This document shows positions 47,036-54,956 of a DNA stretch of 64,000 nucleotides, in pieces. Position 1 is the first letter of the stretch; each line of letters begins with the position of its first letter. A program made the translations under genes and the position numbers. The DNA is taken from positions 31,352 to 95,351 of the forward strand of contig NZ_JBFRCU010000017.1 of NCBI RefSeq assembly GCF_052113205.1, read 5' to 3'. This DNA is from Inquilinus sp052113205 (GTDB taxonomy: Bacteria > Pseudomonadota > Alphaproteobacteria > DSM-16000 > Inquilinaceae). The notes beneath the pieces were generated by a model. The model did not search any database. It was not told where the DNA came from and saw only the letters and a list, made by a program, of their open reading frames with translations.

Positions 47036-48001
47036 ATGACCGGCCTCGACCACAGCTCCACCGACCTGACGCATCCCCTCGCTGGGAACGTTCCCAAGGC
47101 CGCCCGCCAATCCGGTTTCCGCCGGGTCTGGCGCTGGCGCGGCTACTACCTGATGCTGCTGCCGGGCCTGCTGTATTTCGTGGTCTTCCACTACCTGCCG
47201 ATCTGGCAGGCCAAGCTGGCGTTCCAGGACTACCGCATCATCGGCCCCAGCCTCTGGGTCGGGCTGAAGCATTTCCGGGCGCTGTTCGAGAGCCCGGTGT
47301 TCTACCAGGTGCTGTGGAACACGGTGCTGATCAGCGCCATGAAGCTGGTCATCCTGTTCCCGATACCGGTGATCGTGGCGCTGCTGGTTAACGAGGTGCA
47401 GGGCAGCCGCTACCGCCGCTTCGTGCAGTCGGCGATCTACCTGCCGCATTTCCTGTCCTGGATCGTCATCGCCGGCGTGTTCATCGCGGTGCTGTCGCCG
47501 ACCGACGGCACGGTCAACGACATCCTCGGCCTGTTCGGCTTCGCCCCGGTGCCGTTCATGACGTCGGAGGGCTCGATCCTCTGGGTCCTGGTCTTCTCCG
47601 AGATGTGGCGCAGTGCCGGCTGGGATTCGCTGCTGTTCCTCGCCGGCGTGATGGCGATCGACCCGCAGCTCTACGACGCCGCGACGATCGACGGCGCCGG
47701 GCGCTGGCGCAAGATCTGGCACGTCACCCTGCCGGCCCTGGTGCCGACCATGGCGACGGTGTTCATCCTCAATCTCGGCGCCTTCATGAGCGCCGGCTTC
47801 GACCAGGTGTTCAACTTCTCGAACGATGCGATCCGCGACCGGATCGACATCCTCGACACCTATGTCTACCGCATGGGCATCCTCGGCGGCGAATACGCCT
47901 ATGCCACCGCCGCCGGCGTGTTCAAGGCGGTGATCGGCATGGCGATGATCCTGGCCGCCCACTTCGTTTCCAAGCGCATCACCGGCAAGGGGGTGTGGTG
48001 A
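47036..48001 (+). CDS. LplB-type ABC transporter permease
   Basis: 321 residues, six membrane helices starting at about residue 38 (YYLMLLPGLLYFVVFHYLPIW). The EAA loop reads YDAATIDGAGRWRKIWHVTLPAL. It belongs to the LplB/YtcP group of CUT1 sugar permeases, common for oligo- and modified saccharides. The start ATG is one base after the regulator's stop. The LacI-type palindrome at 47083-47096 lies inside codons 16-21 of the cytoplasmic tail. The stop overlaps the next start. Confidence 0.92.
   Translation: MTGLDHSSTDLTHPLAGNVPKAARQSGFRRVWRWRGYYLMLLPGLLYFVVFHYLPIWQAKLAFQDYRIIGPSLWVGLKHFRALFESPVFYQVLWNTVLISAMKLVILFPIPVIVALLVNEVQGSRYRRFVQSAIYLPHFLSWIVIAGVFIAVLSPTDGTVNDILGLFGFAPVPFMTSEGSILWVLVFSEMWRSAGWDSLLFLAGVMAIDPQLYDAATIDGAGRWRKIWHVTLPALVPTMATVFILNLGAFMSAGFDQVFNFSNDAIRDRIDILDTYVYRMGILGGEYAYATAAGVFKAVIGMAMILAAHFVSKRITGKGVW
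47083..47096. promoter_or_regulatory. LacI-type operator O2 inside the permease gene
   Basis: Perfect 14-base palindrome TGGGAACGTTCCCA inside the coding sequence of the first permease. Same core as O1, 1153 bases upstream. An intragenic second site would allow looping or block transcription from within the operon. Confidence 0.7.
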
Positions 48002-48903
48002 TGGCCGCCAGCAACATTCGCCGGACCCCGTTCGAGCGCATCGAATACGCCATCATCTGCTCGACCCTGCTGCTGATGGTGGTGGTGACGGTCCAGCCGA
48101 TCCTGAACCTGCTGGCCGTGTCGCTGTCCGACAGCGCCGAGGTGCCGGGGATGAGCGGCCTGGCGGTGCTGCCGCACGGCTTCTCGCTCGATGTCTGGCA
48201 GGTGCTGCTGACCCATCCGCAGGTGCTGCGCGGCCTGGCCAACAGCCTGCTGATCACCATCGCCGGCACGGTGATCAACGTCGTCGCCACCACGCTGATG
48301 GCCTGGGCCCTGTCGCGCCCGGGGCTGCCCGGGCGGCGGGCGATCCTGGTCTTCATCCTGGTCACCGTGGTGTTCGAGCCCGGGGTGGTGCCGGACTATC
48401 TGGTGATGAAGCAGCTCGGCCTGCTCAACTCCTACTGGTCGGTGATCCTCTATCGCGGCGTCTTCGCCTGGTACCTGATCGTGCTGATCCGCTTCTTCGA
48501 GGAGATCCCGAAGGAACTGATGGAGGCGGCCGAGATCGAGGGCGCCTCGCCGCTGCAGACCCTGTGGTACGTGGTGACGCCCCTGGCGCTGCCGGCGATC
48601 GCCACCATCACCCTGTTCTACACGGTGCTGCACTGGAACGAATATTTCCGGGCGATGATCTACCTGAACGACCCGAAGATGTGGCCGCTGCAGGTGGTGC
48701 TGCGCCAGTTCGTGGTCGAAGGCGACAAGTCGCTGATGGTCGGGCTGGACGCCATGAACAAGTACACCGGCGGCAGCCAGATCGACCTCAGGGCGCTGAA
48801 GGCCGGGATGATCATCCTGACCCTGATCCCGGTGCTGGCGATCTATCCGCTGATCCTGAAGTTCTTCACCAAGGGCACCATGAGCGGGGCGGTCAAGGGA
48901 TGA
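48001..48903 (+). CDS. LplC-type ABC transporter permease
   Basis: 300 residues, six helices (first about 20-40). The EAA loop is MEAAEIEGASPLQTLWYVVTPLALP, and the C-terminus TKGTMSGAVKG is typical of this group. The start overlaps the LplB stop by one base (TGATGG). It partners with LplB; again no ATPase gene is present in the operon. Confidence 0.92.
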   Translation: MAASNIRRTPFERIEYAIICSTLLLMVVVTVQPILNLLAVSLSDSAEVPGMSGLAVLPHGFSLDVWQVLLTHPQVLRGLANSLLITIAGTVINVVATTLMAWALSRPGLPGRRAILVFILVTVVFEPGVVPDYLVMKQLGLLNSYWSVILYRGVFAWYLIVLIRFFEEIPKELMEAAEIEGASPLQTLWYVVTPLALPAIATITLFYTVLHWNEYFRAMIYLNDPKMWPLQVVLRQFVVEGDKSLMVGLDAMNKYTGGSQIDLRALKAGMIILTLIPVLAIYPLILKFFTKGTMSGAVKG

Positions 48904-48947
48904 CCCGCCGCCATGAGCCTCAACCAAAAAACCGAGGAGGAGACGCA

Positions 48948-50393
48948 ATGAACAAGATGCTGCTGGGTTCCGCGCTGGCCCTGGTGTTCGCGGCGGCGAT
49001 GGTTTCGTCGGCGCAGGCCGCCGATCCGGTGACGCTCCGCGTCGTCAGCAAGGACTTCACCAAGGCGAACCCGGACGACGTCAAGCTGGTCGGGGCGATC
49101 GAGGCCGGGATGGCCGCCAAGGGCCACCCGATCAAGATCGACCTGGTCGACGTGCCGCCCGGCGGCTATGCCGACAAGCTGTCGCTGATGCTGCTGTCGG
49201 GCGACATCCCCGACCTGATCTATTTCCAGGGTGGCGACCAGAAGATCGTCGAGCAGGGCTTACTCGAGGACTGGCGGCCTTGGCTGGATAAGGCGCCGAA
49301 CCTGAAGCAGGCGCTGTGGGCGCACAACAAGCCGCGGCTCGAGAACTACCCCTATCTGATCTACCCGTTCCCGGTGCGGGCCAAGGTCGGGGTGATGCGC
49401 CAGGACTGGCTGGAGAAGACCGGCCTGCCGGCGCCGCAGACCCTGGAGGATTGGGAGGCGATGTTCCGCAAGATCGTCGACGGCGATCTCGACGGCAACG
49501 GCAAGAAGGACACCTACGGCATCACGGTGGCCACCATCCCGCCGGCCGGCGCCACCGACGAGCTGGACGAGATCTTCAACCAGGCCTTCGGCGTCAGCGC
49601 CACCTGGCTGAAGGACGCCTCGGGCCAGTGGATCCATTCCCGCGTCTCGCCGCAGGAGCGCGACAAGGTCGCCTATTACCGCAAGCTGTTCGCGGAAGGC
49701 CTGCTGGACCCCGACTTCATCACCACCAAATGGGACACCCGCGAGGACAAGTTCTACTCTGGCCGGGTCGGGGTGATCCTCGGTGTCGTCGGCGTCAACC
49801 TGGACATCTACCAGGGCAAGATGCGCCAGGTTCATCCGGGCACGACCCTGGTGCCGCTGGACCCGCCGAAGGGCCCGGGCGGGCAGGGGCTGCGCGCCGT
49901 CGACGTCAGCCGCGAGAGCCGCGGCTTCGCCATGTCCGCCATCTCCGAGCACAAGGAGGACGTGGTCGCCCTGCTGGACTTCATGGCGAGCCCCGAAGGC
50001 CAGCAGATCGACCGCATGGGCTTCGAGGGCGAGGAATGGGTCAAGGACGGCGGCACCGTCAAGACCACCGACAAGATGGCGACCTGGTACCCGCGCTTCA
50101 TCATCGACCAGCCGGACGCCTGGACGCCGCCGGTGCCGCTGCTGTCGGAACAGGCCCAGAAGTCGATCGCGCTGGCCCAGAAATACTATTCGCCGGATGA
50201 CAGCTTCGTCTTCCCCAGCGAGTACGCGGCCCGGCTGGACGCGGCGGAGAACGTCTATCGCAGCTATGTCTGGAAGTTCATCTCCGGCGAGCTGCCGATG
50301 GAGAAGTGGGACGACTACGTCGCCGAGTGGAACGCCAAGGGCGGCGCCGAGATCACCGAATATGCGAGGACCAAGCTGAATGGAACCAACTGA
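48948..50393 (+). CDS. LplA-type extracellular substrate-binding protein
   Basis: 481 residues, larger than normal sugar-binding proteins as in the LplA family. Signal peptide about 1-24 (ending AQA before ADPVT), preceded by the strong site GAGGAGG. The sequence DGDLDGNGKKDTYGI (about 179-193) looks like a calcium-binding loop, a known feature of this group. It ends 13 bases inside the first ARH-family gene. It should bind the compound that the operon breaks down; size suggests an oligosaccharide or a decorated sugar. Confidence 0.92.
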   Translation: MNKMLLGSALALVFAAAMVSSAQAADPVTLRVVSKDFTKANPDDVKLVGAIEAGMAAKGHPIKIDLVDVPPGGYADKLSLMLLSGDIPDLIYFQGGDQKIVEQGLLEDWRPWLDKAPNLKQALWAHNKPRLENYPYLIYPFPVRAKVGVMRQDWLEKTGLPAPQTLEDWEAMFRKIVDGDLDGNGKKDTYGITVATIPPAGATDELDEIFNQAFGVSATWLKDASGQWIHSRVSPQERDKVAYYRKLFAEGLLDPDFITTKWDTREDKFYSGRVGVILGVVGVNLDIYQGKMRQVHPGTTLVPLDPPKGPGGQGLRAVDVSRESRGFAMSAISEHKEDVVALLDFMASPEGQQIDRMGFEGEEWVKDGGTVKTTDKMATWYPRFIIDQPDAWTPPVPLLSEQAQKSIALAQKYYSPDDSFVFPSEYAARLDAAENVYRSYVWKFISGELPMEKWDDYVAEWNAKGGAEITEYARTKLNGTN

Positions 50394-51597
50394 CGCCGGC
50401 GCCTCGCTGAAAGGCCGGGTCCGGGGCATGCTGCATGGCGTCGCGTTCGGCGACGCCATCGGCGCCACGATCGAGAAGCTGTCCGCGGCCGAGATCCGGC
50501 AGCGCTACGGCCGGGTCACCTCGCTGGACGTCGACTGGCACCGCAAGGACGCGCCGGAGGCGGCGCGCGGCGGCCGAATCCGGGGGCATGGCATCGTCAC
50601 CGACGACACGCTGATGACGCTGTGCCTGATGGCGGTCTACGAGGAGGCCGGCCGCCATCTCGATGCCTGGGACATGGCCGGCGGCATGGTCCGCCAAATT
50701 GCCTGGACGCCGCGCTGGATCCCCGAGATGCAGCGCGAGACCATGCTGATCGAGCGGCTGTTCTACCCGGAGAAATGGATCTTCCAGCGCCATCAGCTGA
50801 CCAGCTGCGACCCGCGCGAGGGCGGCATCGGCAACATGGTCAATTGCGGCGCCGCCATGTACATCGCCCCGGTCGGCGCGGTGAACGCCTGCGATCCCAA
50901 GGCGGCCTATGACGAGGCGGTCGACCTCGCCGCCGGCCACCAGCACAGCTATGGGCTGGAGGCGGCCGGGGTGATGGCCGCCTGCGTCGCCGCCGCCATG
51001 GTGCCCGGCACCACCGTTGAAACAGTGGTTGAGACCGCGATCAATCTCGCCAAGGACGGCACTCGGGGTGCGATCGCCGACATCGCCGAGGTGGCGCGGC
51101 GGCTGAAGCCGCACCGTGCCGACCACGCCCGGGTGACGGCGGAGTTCCAGTCGGTCATCGGCCGCTATTCCAGCATGGGCGACAACGTCCATCGCCGGGT
51201 CGAGACGGCGGGGGTGCCGACCAACGACTACACCCCGTCGCGCCTGCGCGCGATCGAGGAACTGCCGCTGGCGCTGGGCTTCTGCCTGATCCATGACGGC
51301 GACTTCCGCGAGGCGGTGGTGGACGGCGTCAACTCCGGCCGCGACACCGATTCCATCGGCTGCATGGCCGGCGCCATCCTCGGCGCGATGCATGGCGAGG
51401 CGGTGATCGACCCGGCCGACCGCGACCTGCTGGACCGCGCCAACCGCTTCGACTTGGCGGCCGAGGCCGACCGCTTCCACGAAGCGACCGCCGCCATCCT
51501 GTCCGCCGATCTCGACCGCACCCGCCGGCGCGATGCCCAGCGCCTGGCGCTGACCGCCGATCCCGCCCAGCCGGCCCGCGCCGCCGCCGGCCGCTGA
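50380..51597 (+). CDS. ADP-ribosylglycohydrolase (ARH) family protein
   Basis: 405 residues, single domain. ARH enzymes cleave N- or O-glycosidic bonds to ribose with a binuclear Mg2+ site. Motifs: GVAFGDAIG (about 20-28), TDDT (74-77, metal ligands) and NSGRDTDSIG (318-327, the second pair of aspartates). The last ~60 residues are an Arg/Ala-rich extension. It overlaps the binding-protein gene, so it is part of the uptake operon. A role in cleaving an imported glycoside is likelier than protein de-ADP-ribosylation. Confidence 0.9.
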   Translation: MEPTDAGASLKGRVRGMLHGVAFGDAIGATIEKLSAAEIRQRYGRVTSLDVDWHRKDAPEAARGGRIRGHGIVTDDTLMTLCLMAVYEEAGRHLDAWDMAGGMVRQIAWTPRWIPEMQRETMLIERLFYPEKWIFQRHQLTSCDPREGGIGNMVNCGAAMYIAPVGAVNACDPKAAYDEAVDLAAGHQHSYGLEAAGVMAACVAAAMVPGTTVETVVETAINLAKDGTRGAIADIAEVARRLKPHRADHARVTAEFQSVIGRYSSMGDNVHRRVETAGVPTNDYTPSRLRAIEELPLALGFCLIHDGDFREAVVDGVNSGRDTDSIGCMAGAILGAMHGEAVIDPADRDLLDRANRFDLAAEADRFHEATAAILSADLDRTRRRDAQRLALTADPAQPARAAAGR

Positions 51598-51622
51598 CCC
51601 GCCCGAAGACCAAGAGCCCGGA

Positions 51623-53743
51623 ATGCCCCTCCCCACCGACACCCTCGACCGCATCTATGCCGGCTTCCTCGGCAAGGCCATCGGCGTGCGCCTCGGCGCC
51701 CCGGTCGAGCCGACGATCTGGACCTGGGACCGGATCGACAAGACCTATGGCGAGATCACCGGCTACCTGCGCGACTTCAAGAACTTCGCCGCCGACGACG
51801 ACACCAACGGGCCGGTCTATTTCATCCGGGCGCTGCGCGATTTCGGGCTGGACCCGTCGCCGCAGGATGTCGGCCGCACCTGGCTGAACTACGCCGCCGA
51901 GCTGCACGGCATGTTCTGGTGGGGCGGCTACGGCATCTCGACCGAGCACACTGCCTTCGCCAATCTCCAATCCGGCGTCCCGGCGCCCGAATCCGGCTCG
52001 ATCGCCCGCAACGGCACGGTGATCGCCGAGCAGATCGGCGGCCAGATCTTCGTCGATTCCTGGGGCTGGGTGTGCCCCGGCGATCCGGCCCGCGCCGCCG
52101 ACCTGGCCGCCCGCGCCGCCAGCGTCTCGCATGACGGCAACGGCCTGCACGGCGCCCGCTTCGTCGCCGCCGCCATCGCCAAGGCCTTCGTCGCCGAGAC
52201 GATCGAGGAGGTGGTGGAAGCCGGCCTGGCCACGGTCCCGGCCGGCAGCGAATACGCCCGCGTCGCCCGTGCCGTGCAGGCCCTGCACCGGGTGAAGCCG
52301 AAGGATTGGCGCGCCTGCCGGCAGATGCTGGAGAGCGAGTTCGGCTATGACCGCTATCCCGGGGTCTGCCACATCATTCCGAATGCGGGGCTGCTGATCC
52401 TGTCCCTGCTGTATGGCCAGGGCGACCTGTCGCGCACGGTCGAGATCGCGACCATGGGCGGCTGGGACACCGACTGCAACGCCGGCAATGCCGGGGCCAT
52501 CGTTGGCACCCTGGCCGGCATCGCCGGGGTGGCGCCGCATTACCGCGAGCCGATCAATGACGGCATCGTCGCCTCCGGCATCACCGGGTCGCTCAACATC
52601 GTCGACATCCCCAGCTTCTGCCGCGAGTTGGCGGTGCTGGCCCATCGTCTGGCGGGGGAGGAGTTGCCTGCAGAATGGGCGGCGGACTGGGTCGCGGATA
52701 TGGAGCGGCGCGGCCTGCGCTTCGATTTCGACCTGCCGGGATCGACCCACGGCTTCCGCACCGCGCCCGACAACCGCATCGCCCTGTCCTGGTCCGACGA
52801 GCGCAAGGCGACCGGCCGCGGCGCGCTCTGCGCCCTGCTGGACCGGCTGGAGCGAGGCGATGGCGGGCGGATCTTCTGGAAGCCCTTCTACCGCCGCAGC
52901 GATTTCGACGACGAGCGCTACCGGCCGATGTTCTCGCCGGTGGTGGCGACCGGGCAGGAGGCAACGCTGCGCCTCTGGCTCGACCCCTGGGAGGGCGACG
53001 GCCATCTCCGCATCGTGCCCTATGTCCGCCGGGCGATGAGCGGCACGATCGACGAGATCGGCGCCTGGACCCAGCCGCCGGCTGGCGAATGGCATGAGCT
53101 GCGATTCACCGTGCCGGAGACGGGTGGCGAGGCGGTCGACGAGATCGGCATCAAGGTCGAGTATTTCGGCCGGCTGAAGTTCCTCGGCCGGATCTTCATC
53201 GACGAATTCACCGTGTCCGGCGTCGGCTCGACCCGTCTCGACCCGCAGATCGAGGCCAATGAATGGGGCGGCATCACCCGCTGCACCTGGAACCGAGGCG
53301 TCTGGAAGATCGAGGACGGCCGCATCCACGCCCTCACGGCATCCGACGCCGACCTCTGGACCGGGCACCTCTACGCCCGCGACCAGACCGTGACGGCGGA
53401 GGTGACACCGCTGGCCGGCGACGGGCACCTGGTCTGCGCCCGCGGCCAGGGCAATGAGCGCTGCTACGCCGCCGGCTTCGTCTCGGCTGATGAGGTGGCG
53501 ATCATCCGCCGCGACTTCGGCGAGACCGTCCTGGCCCGGGCGCCGTTCCGGCGCGAGCTGGGTCGGACCTACAACCTGGCGCTAGAAGCGGTGGGCGACC
53601 GGCTGGCCCTGTCGGTCGACGGCAAGGTGCTGCTGGAGGCCCGCGACGGCACGCTGGCCTATGGCATGGCCGGGCTGCGCCTGCCTTCGGCCGGGCGCAT
53701 GCAGGCCGGGGTGATCGAGATCCGCGAGGCCGCCCATGGCTGA
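51623..53743 (+). CDS. ARH-family protein with C-terminal beta-sandwich domains
   Basis: 706 residues. Residues about 1-330 are an ARH domain: GFLGKAIGVRLGAPVE (14-29, Lys in place of the usual Asp), DDDT (58-61) and GGWDTDCNAGNAG (279-291, Cys in place of the last Thr ligand). Residues about 330-530 look like a galactose-binding-type sandwich (LRLWLDPWEGDGHLRIVPYV, RIFIDEFTVSG). Residues 530-706 look like a concanavalin-type sandwich (WNRGVWKIEDGRIHALT, YNLALEAVGDRLALSVDGK). No signal peptide, so it acts in the cytoplasm. Same architecture as the gene at 54953. Substrate unknown. Confidence 0.88.
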   Translation: MPLPTDTLDRIYAGFLGKAIGVRLGAPVEPTIWTWDRIDKTYGEITGYLRDFKNFAADDDTNGPVYFIRALRDFGLDPSPQDVGRTWLNYAAELHGMFWWGGYGISTEHTAFANLQSGVPAPESGSIARNGTVIAEQIGGQIFVDSWGWVCPGDPARAADLAARAASVSHDGNGLHGARFVAAAIAKAFVAETIEEVVEAGLATVPAGSEYARVARAVQALHRVKPKDWRACRQMLESEFGYDRYPGVCHIIPNAGLLILSLLYGQGDLSRTVEIATMGGWDTDCNAGNAGAIVGTLAGIAGVAPHYREPINDGIVASGITGSLNIVDIPSFCRELAVLAHRLAGEELPAEWAADWVADMERRGLRFDFDLPGSTHGFRTAPDNRIALSWSDERKATGRGALCALLDRLERGDGGRIFWKPFYRRSDFDDERYRPMFSPVVATGQEATLRLWLDPWEGDGHLRIVPYVRRAMSGTIDEIGAWTQPPAGEWHELRFTVPETGGEAVDEIGIKVEYFGRLKFLGRIFIDEFTVSGVGSTRLDPQIEANEWGGITRCTWNRGVWKIEDGRIHALTASDADLWTGHLYARDQTVTAEVTPLAGDGHLVCARGQGNERCYAAGFVSADEVAIIRRDFGETVLARAPFRRELGRTYNLALEAVGDRLALSVDGKVLLEARDGTLAYGMAGLRLPSAGRMQAGVIEIREAAHG

Positions 53744-54956
53744 GGCGCACCCCGCCCGCCTCGAGCCGGAGAGCCAAGGGCCGCTCTCCGGCATCCGCGT
53801 GCTCGACCTGTCGCGCGTCGTCGCCGGCAACGCGCTGGGGCTGGAGCTGGCGGATTTCGGCGCCGAGGTGATCAAGGTCGAGCCGCCGGGCGGCGACCCG
53901 CTGCGCGACTGGCTGGTGAAGGGCCACAGCCTCTATTGGAAGGAGCTGTCGCGCAACAAGCTGTCGGTCGTGCTCGACCTGCGCAAGCCGGAGGGCATGG
54001 CGGCGCTGGAACGGCTGATCCCGACCGCCGATGTGATGATCGAGAACTTCCGGCCGGGCGTGCTGGAGGAGATGGGGCTGGCGCCCGACCGCCTCCTGGC
54101 GATGGCGCCGGATTTGATCCTGGTGCGCATCTCCGGCTTCGGCCAGACCGGGCCGGCCAGCCGGCTGCCCGGCTTCGGCACGCTGGTCGAGGCGATGTCC
54201 GGGTTCGCCTCGCGCAACGGATTTGCCGACCGCGAGCCGGTGCTGCCGCCCCTGGCCCTGGCCGACATGATCGCCGGGCTGCATGGCGCCAAGGCGGTGC
54301 TGGCGGCGCTCCGGGCCCGCGACCGCGGCATGGCCCGCGGCCAGGTGATCGACCTGTCGCTGCTGGAAGCGATGTATTCCGTGCTGGGGCCGGAGGCCGG
54401 CAGCTACGCCGTCACCGGCCAGGTCAAGGAGAGGACCGGCAGCGCCTCGGGCAACAGCGCGCCGCGCAACGTCTACAAGACCCGCGACGGCCGCTGGATC
54501 GCCATGTCCGGCTCCACCGACCGGATGGCCAAGCGCATCCTGCTGCTGGTCGGCGGCGACGCCATGGCGCGGGACCCGCGCTACGCCACCAATGCCGACC
54601 GGGTGCGCAACCGGGTGGCGCTGGACGCCGTCATCGGCGAATGGATCGGCGCCCGCGACCGCGACACGGCACTGCAGATCTTCCGGTCCGAGGGTATCAC
54701 CGTCGGCCCGGTGCACGACATCGCCGATTTCATGGCCGACGACCATGTGATCGAGCGCGAGGTGGTGGTGTCGATCCCCGACCCGGATCTGGGGCCCTTG
54801 CCGGTGCACAACGTCCTGCCGCGCCTGTCGGCCACGCCCGGCGCGATCCGCCGCCTGGCGCCGGAGCCCGGCGCCGATGCCGAGGACGTGCTGCGTCGGG
54901 CCGGCTTCTCGGACGCGGAGATCGATGTCCTGCGTGAGGCGGGGGCGCTGGGGTGA
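53736..54956 (+). CDS. CaiB/BaiF class III CoA-transferase
   Basis: 406 residues. Formyl-CoA/carnitine-CoA transferase family, which moves CoA between carboxylic acids. N-terminal GIRVLDLSRVVAGN, EVIKVEPPGGDPLR and the catalytic Asp177 in LALADMIAG are intact. It overlaps the preceding ARH gene by eight bases and the next by four, so it is part of the same operon. Its presence implies that one product of the pathway is an organic acid that must be activated; which acid is unknown. Confidence 0.92.
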   Translation: MAEAHPARLEPESQGPLSGIRVLDLSRVVAGNALGLELADFGAEVIKVEPPGGDPLRDWLVKGHSLYWKELSRNKLSVVLDLRKPEGMAALERLIPTADVMIENFRPGVLEEMGLAPDRLLAMAPDLILVRISGFGQTGPASRLPGFGTLVEAMSGFASRNGFADREPVLPPLALADMIAGLHGAKAVLAALRARDRGMARGQVIDLSLLEAMYSVLGPEAGSYAVTGQVKERTGSASGNSAPRNVYKTRDGRWIAMSGSTDRMAKRILLLVGGDAMARDPRYATNADRVRNRVALDAVIGEWIGARDRDTALQIFRSEGITVGPVHDIADFMADDHVIEREVVVSIPDPDLGPLPVHNVLPRLSATPGAIRRLAPEPGADAEDVLRRAGFSDAEIDVLREAGALG

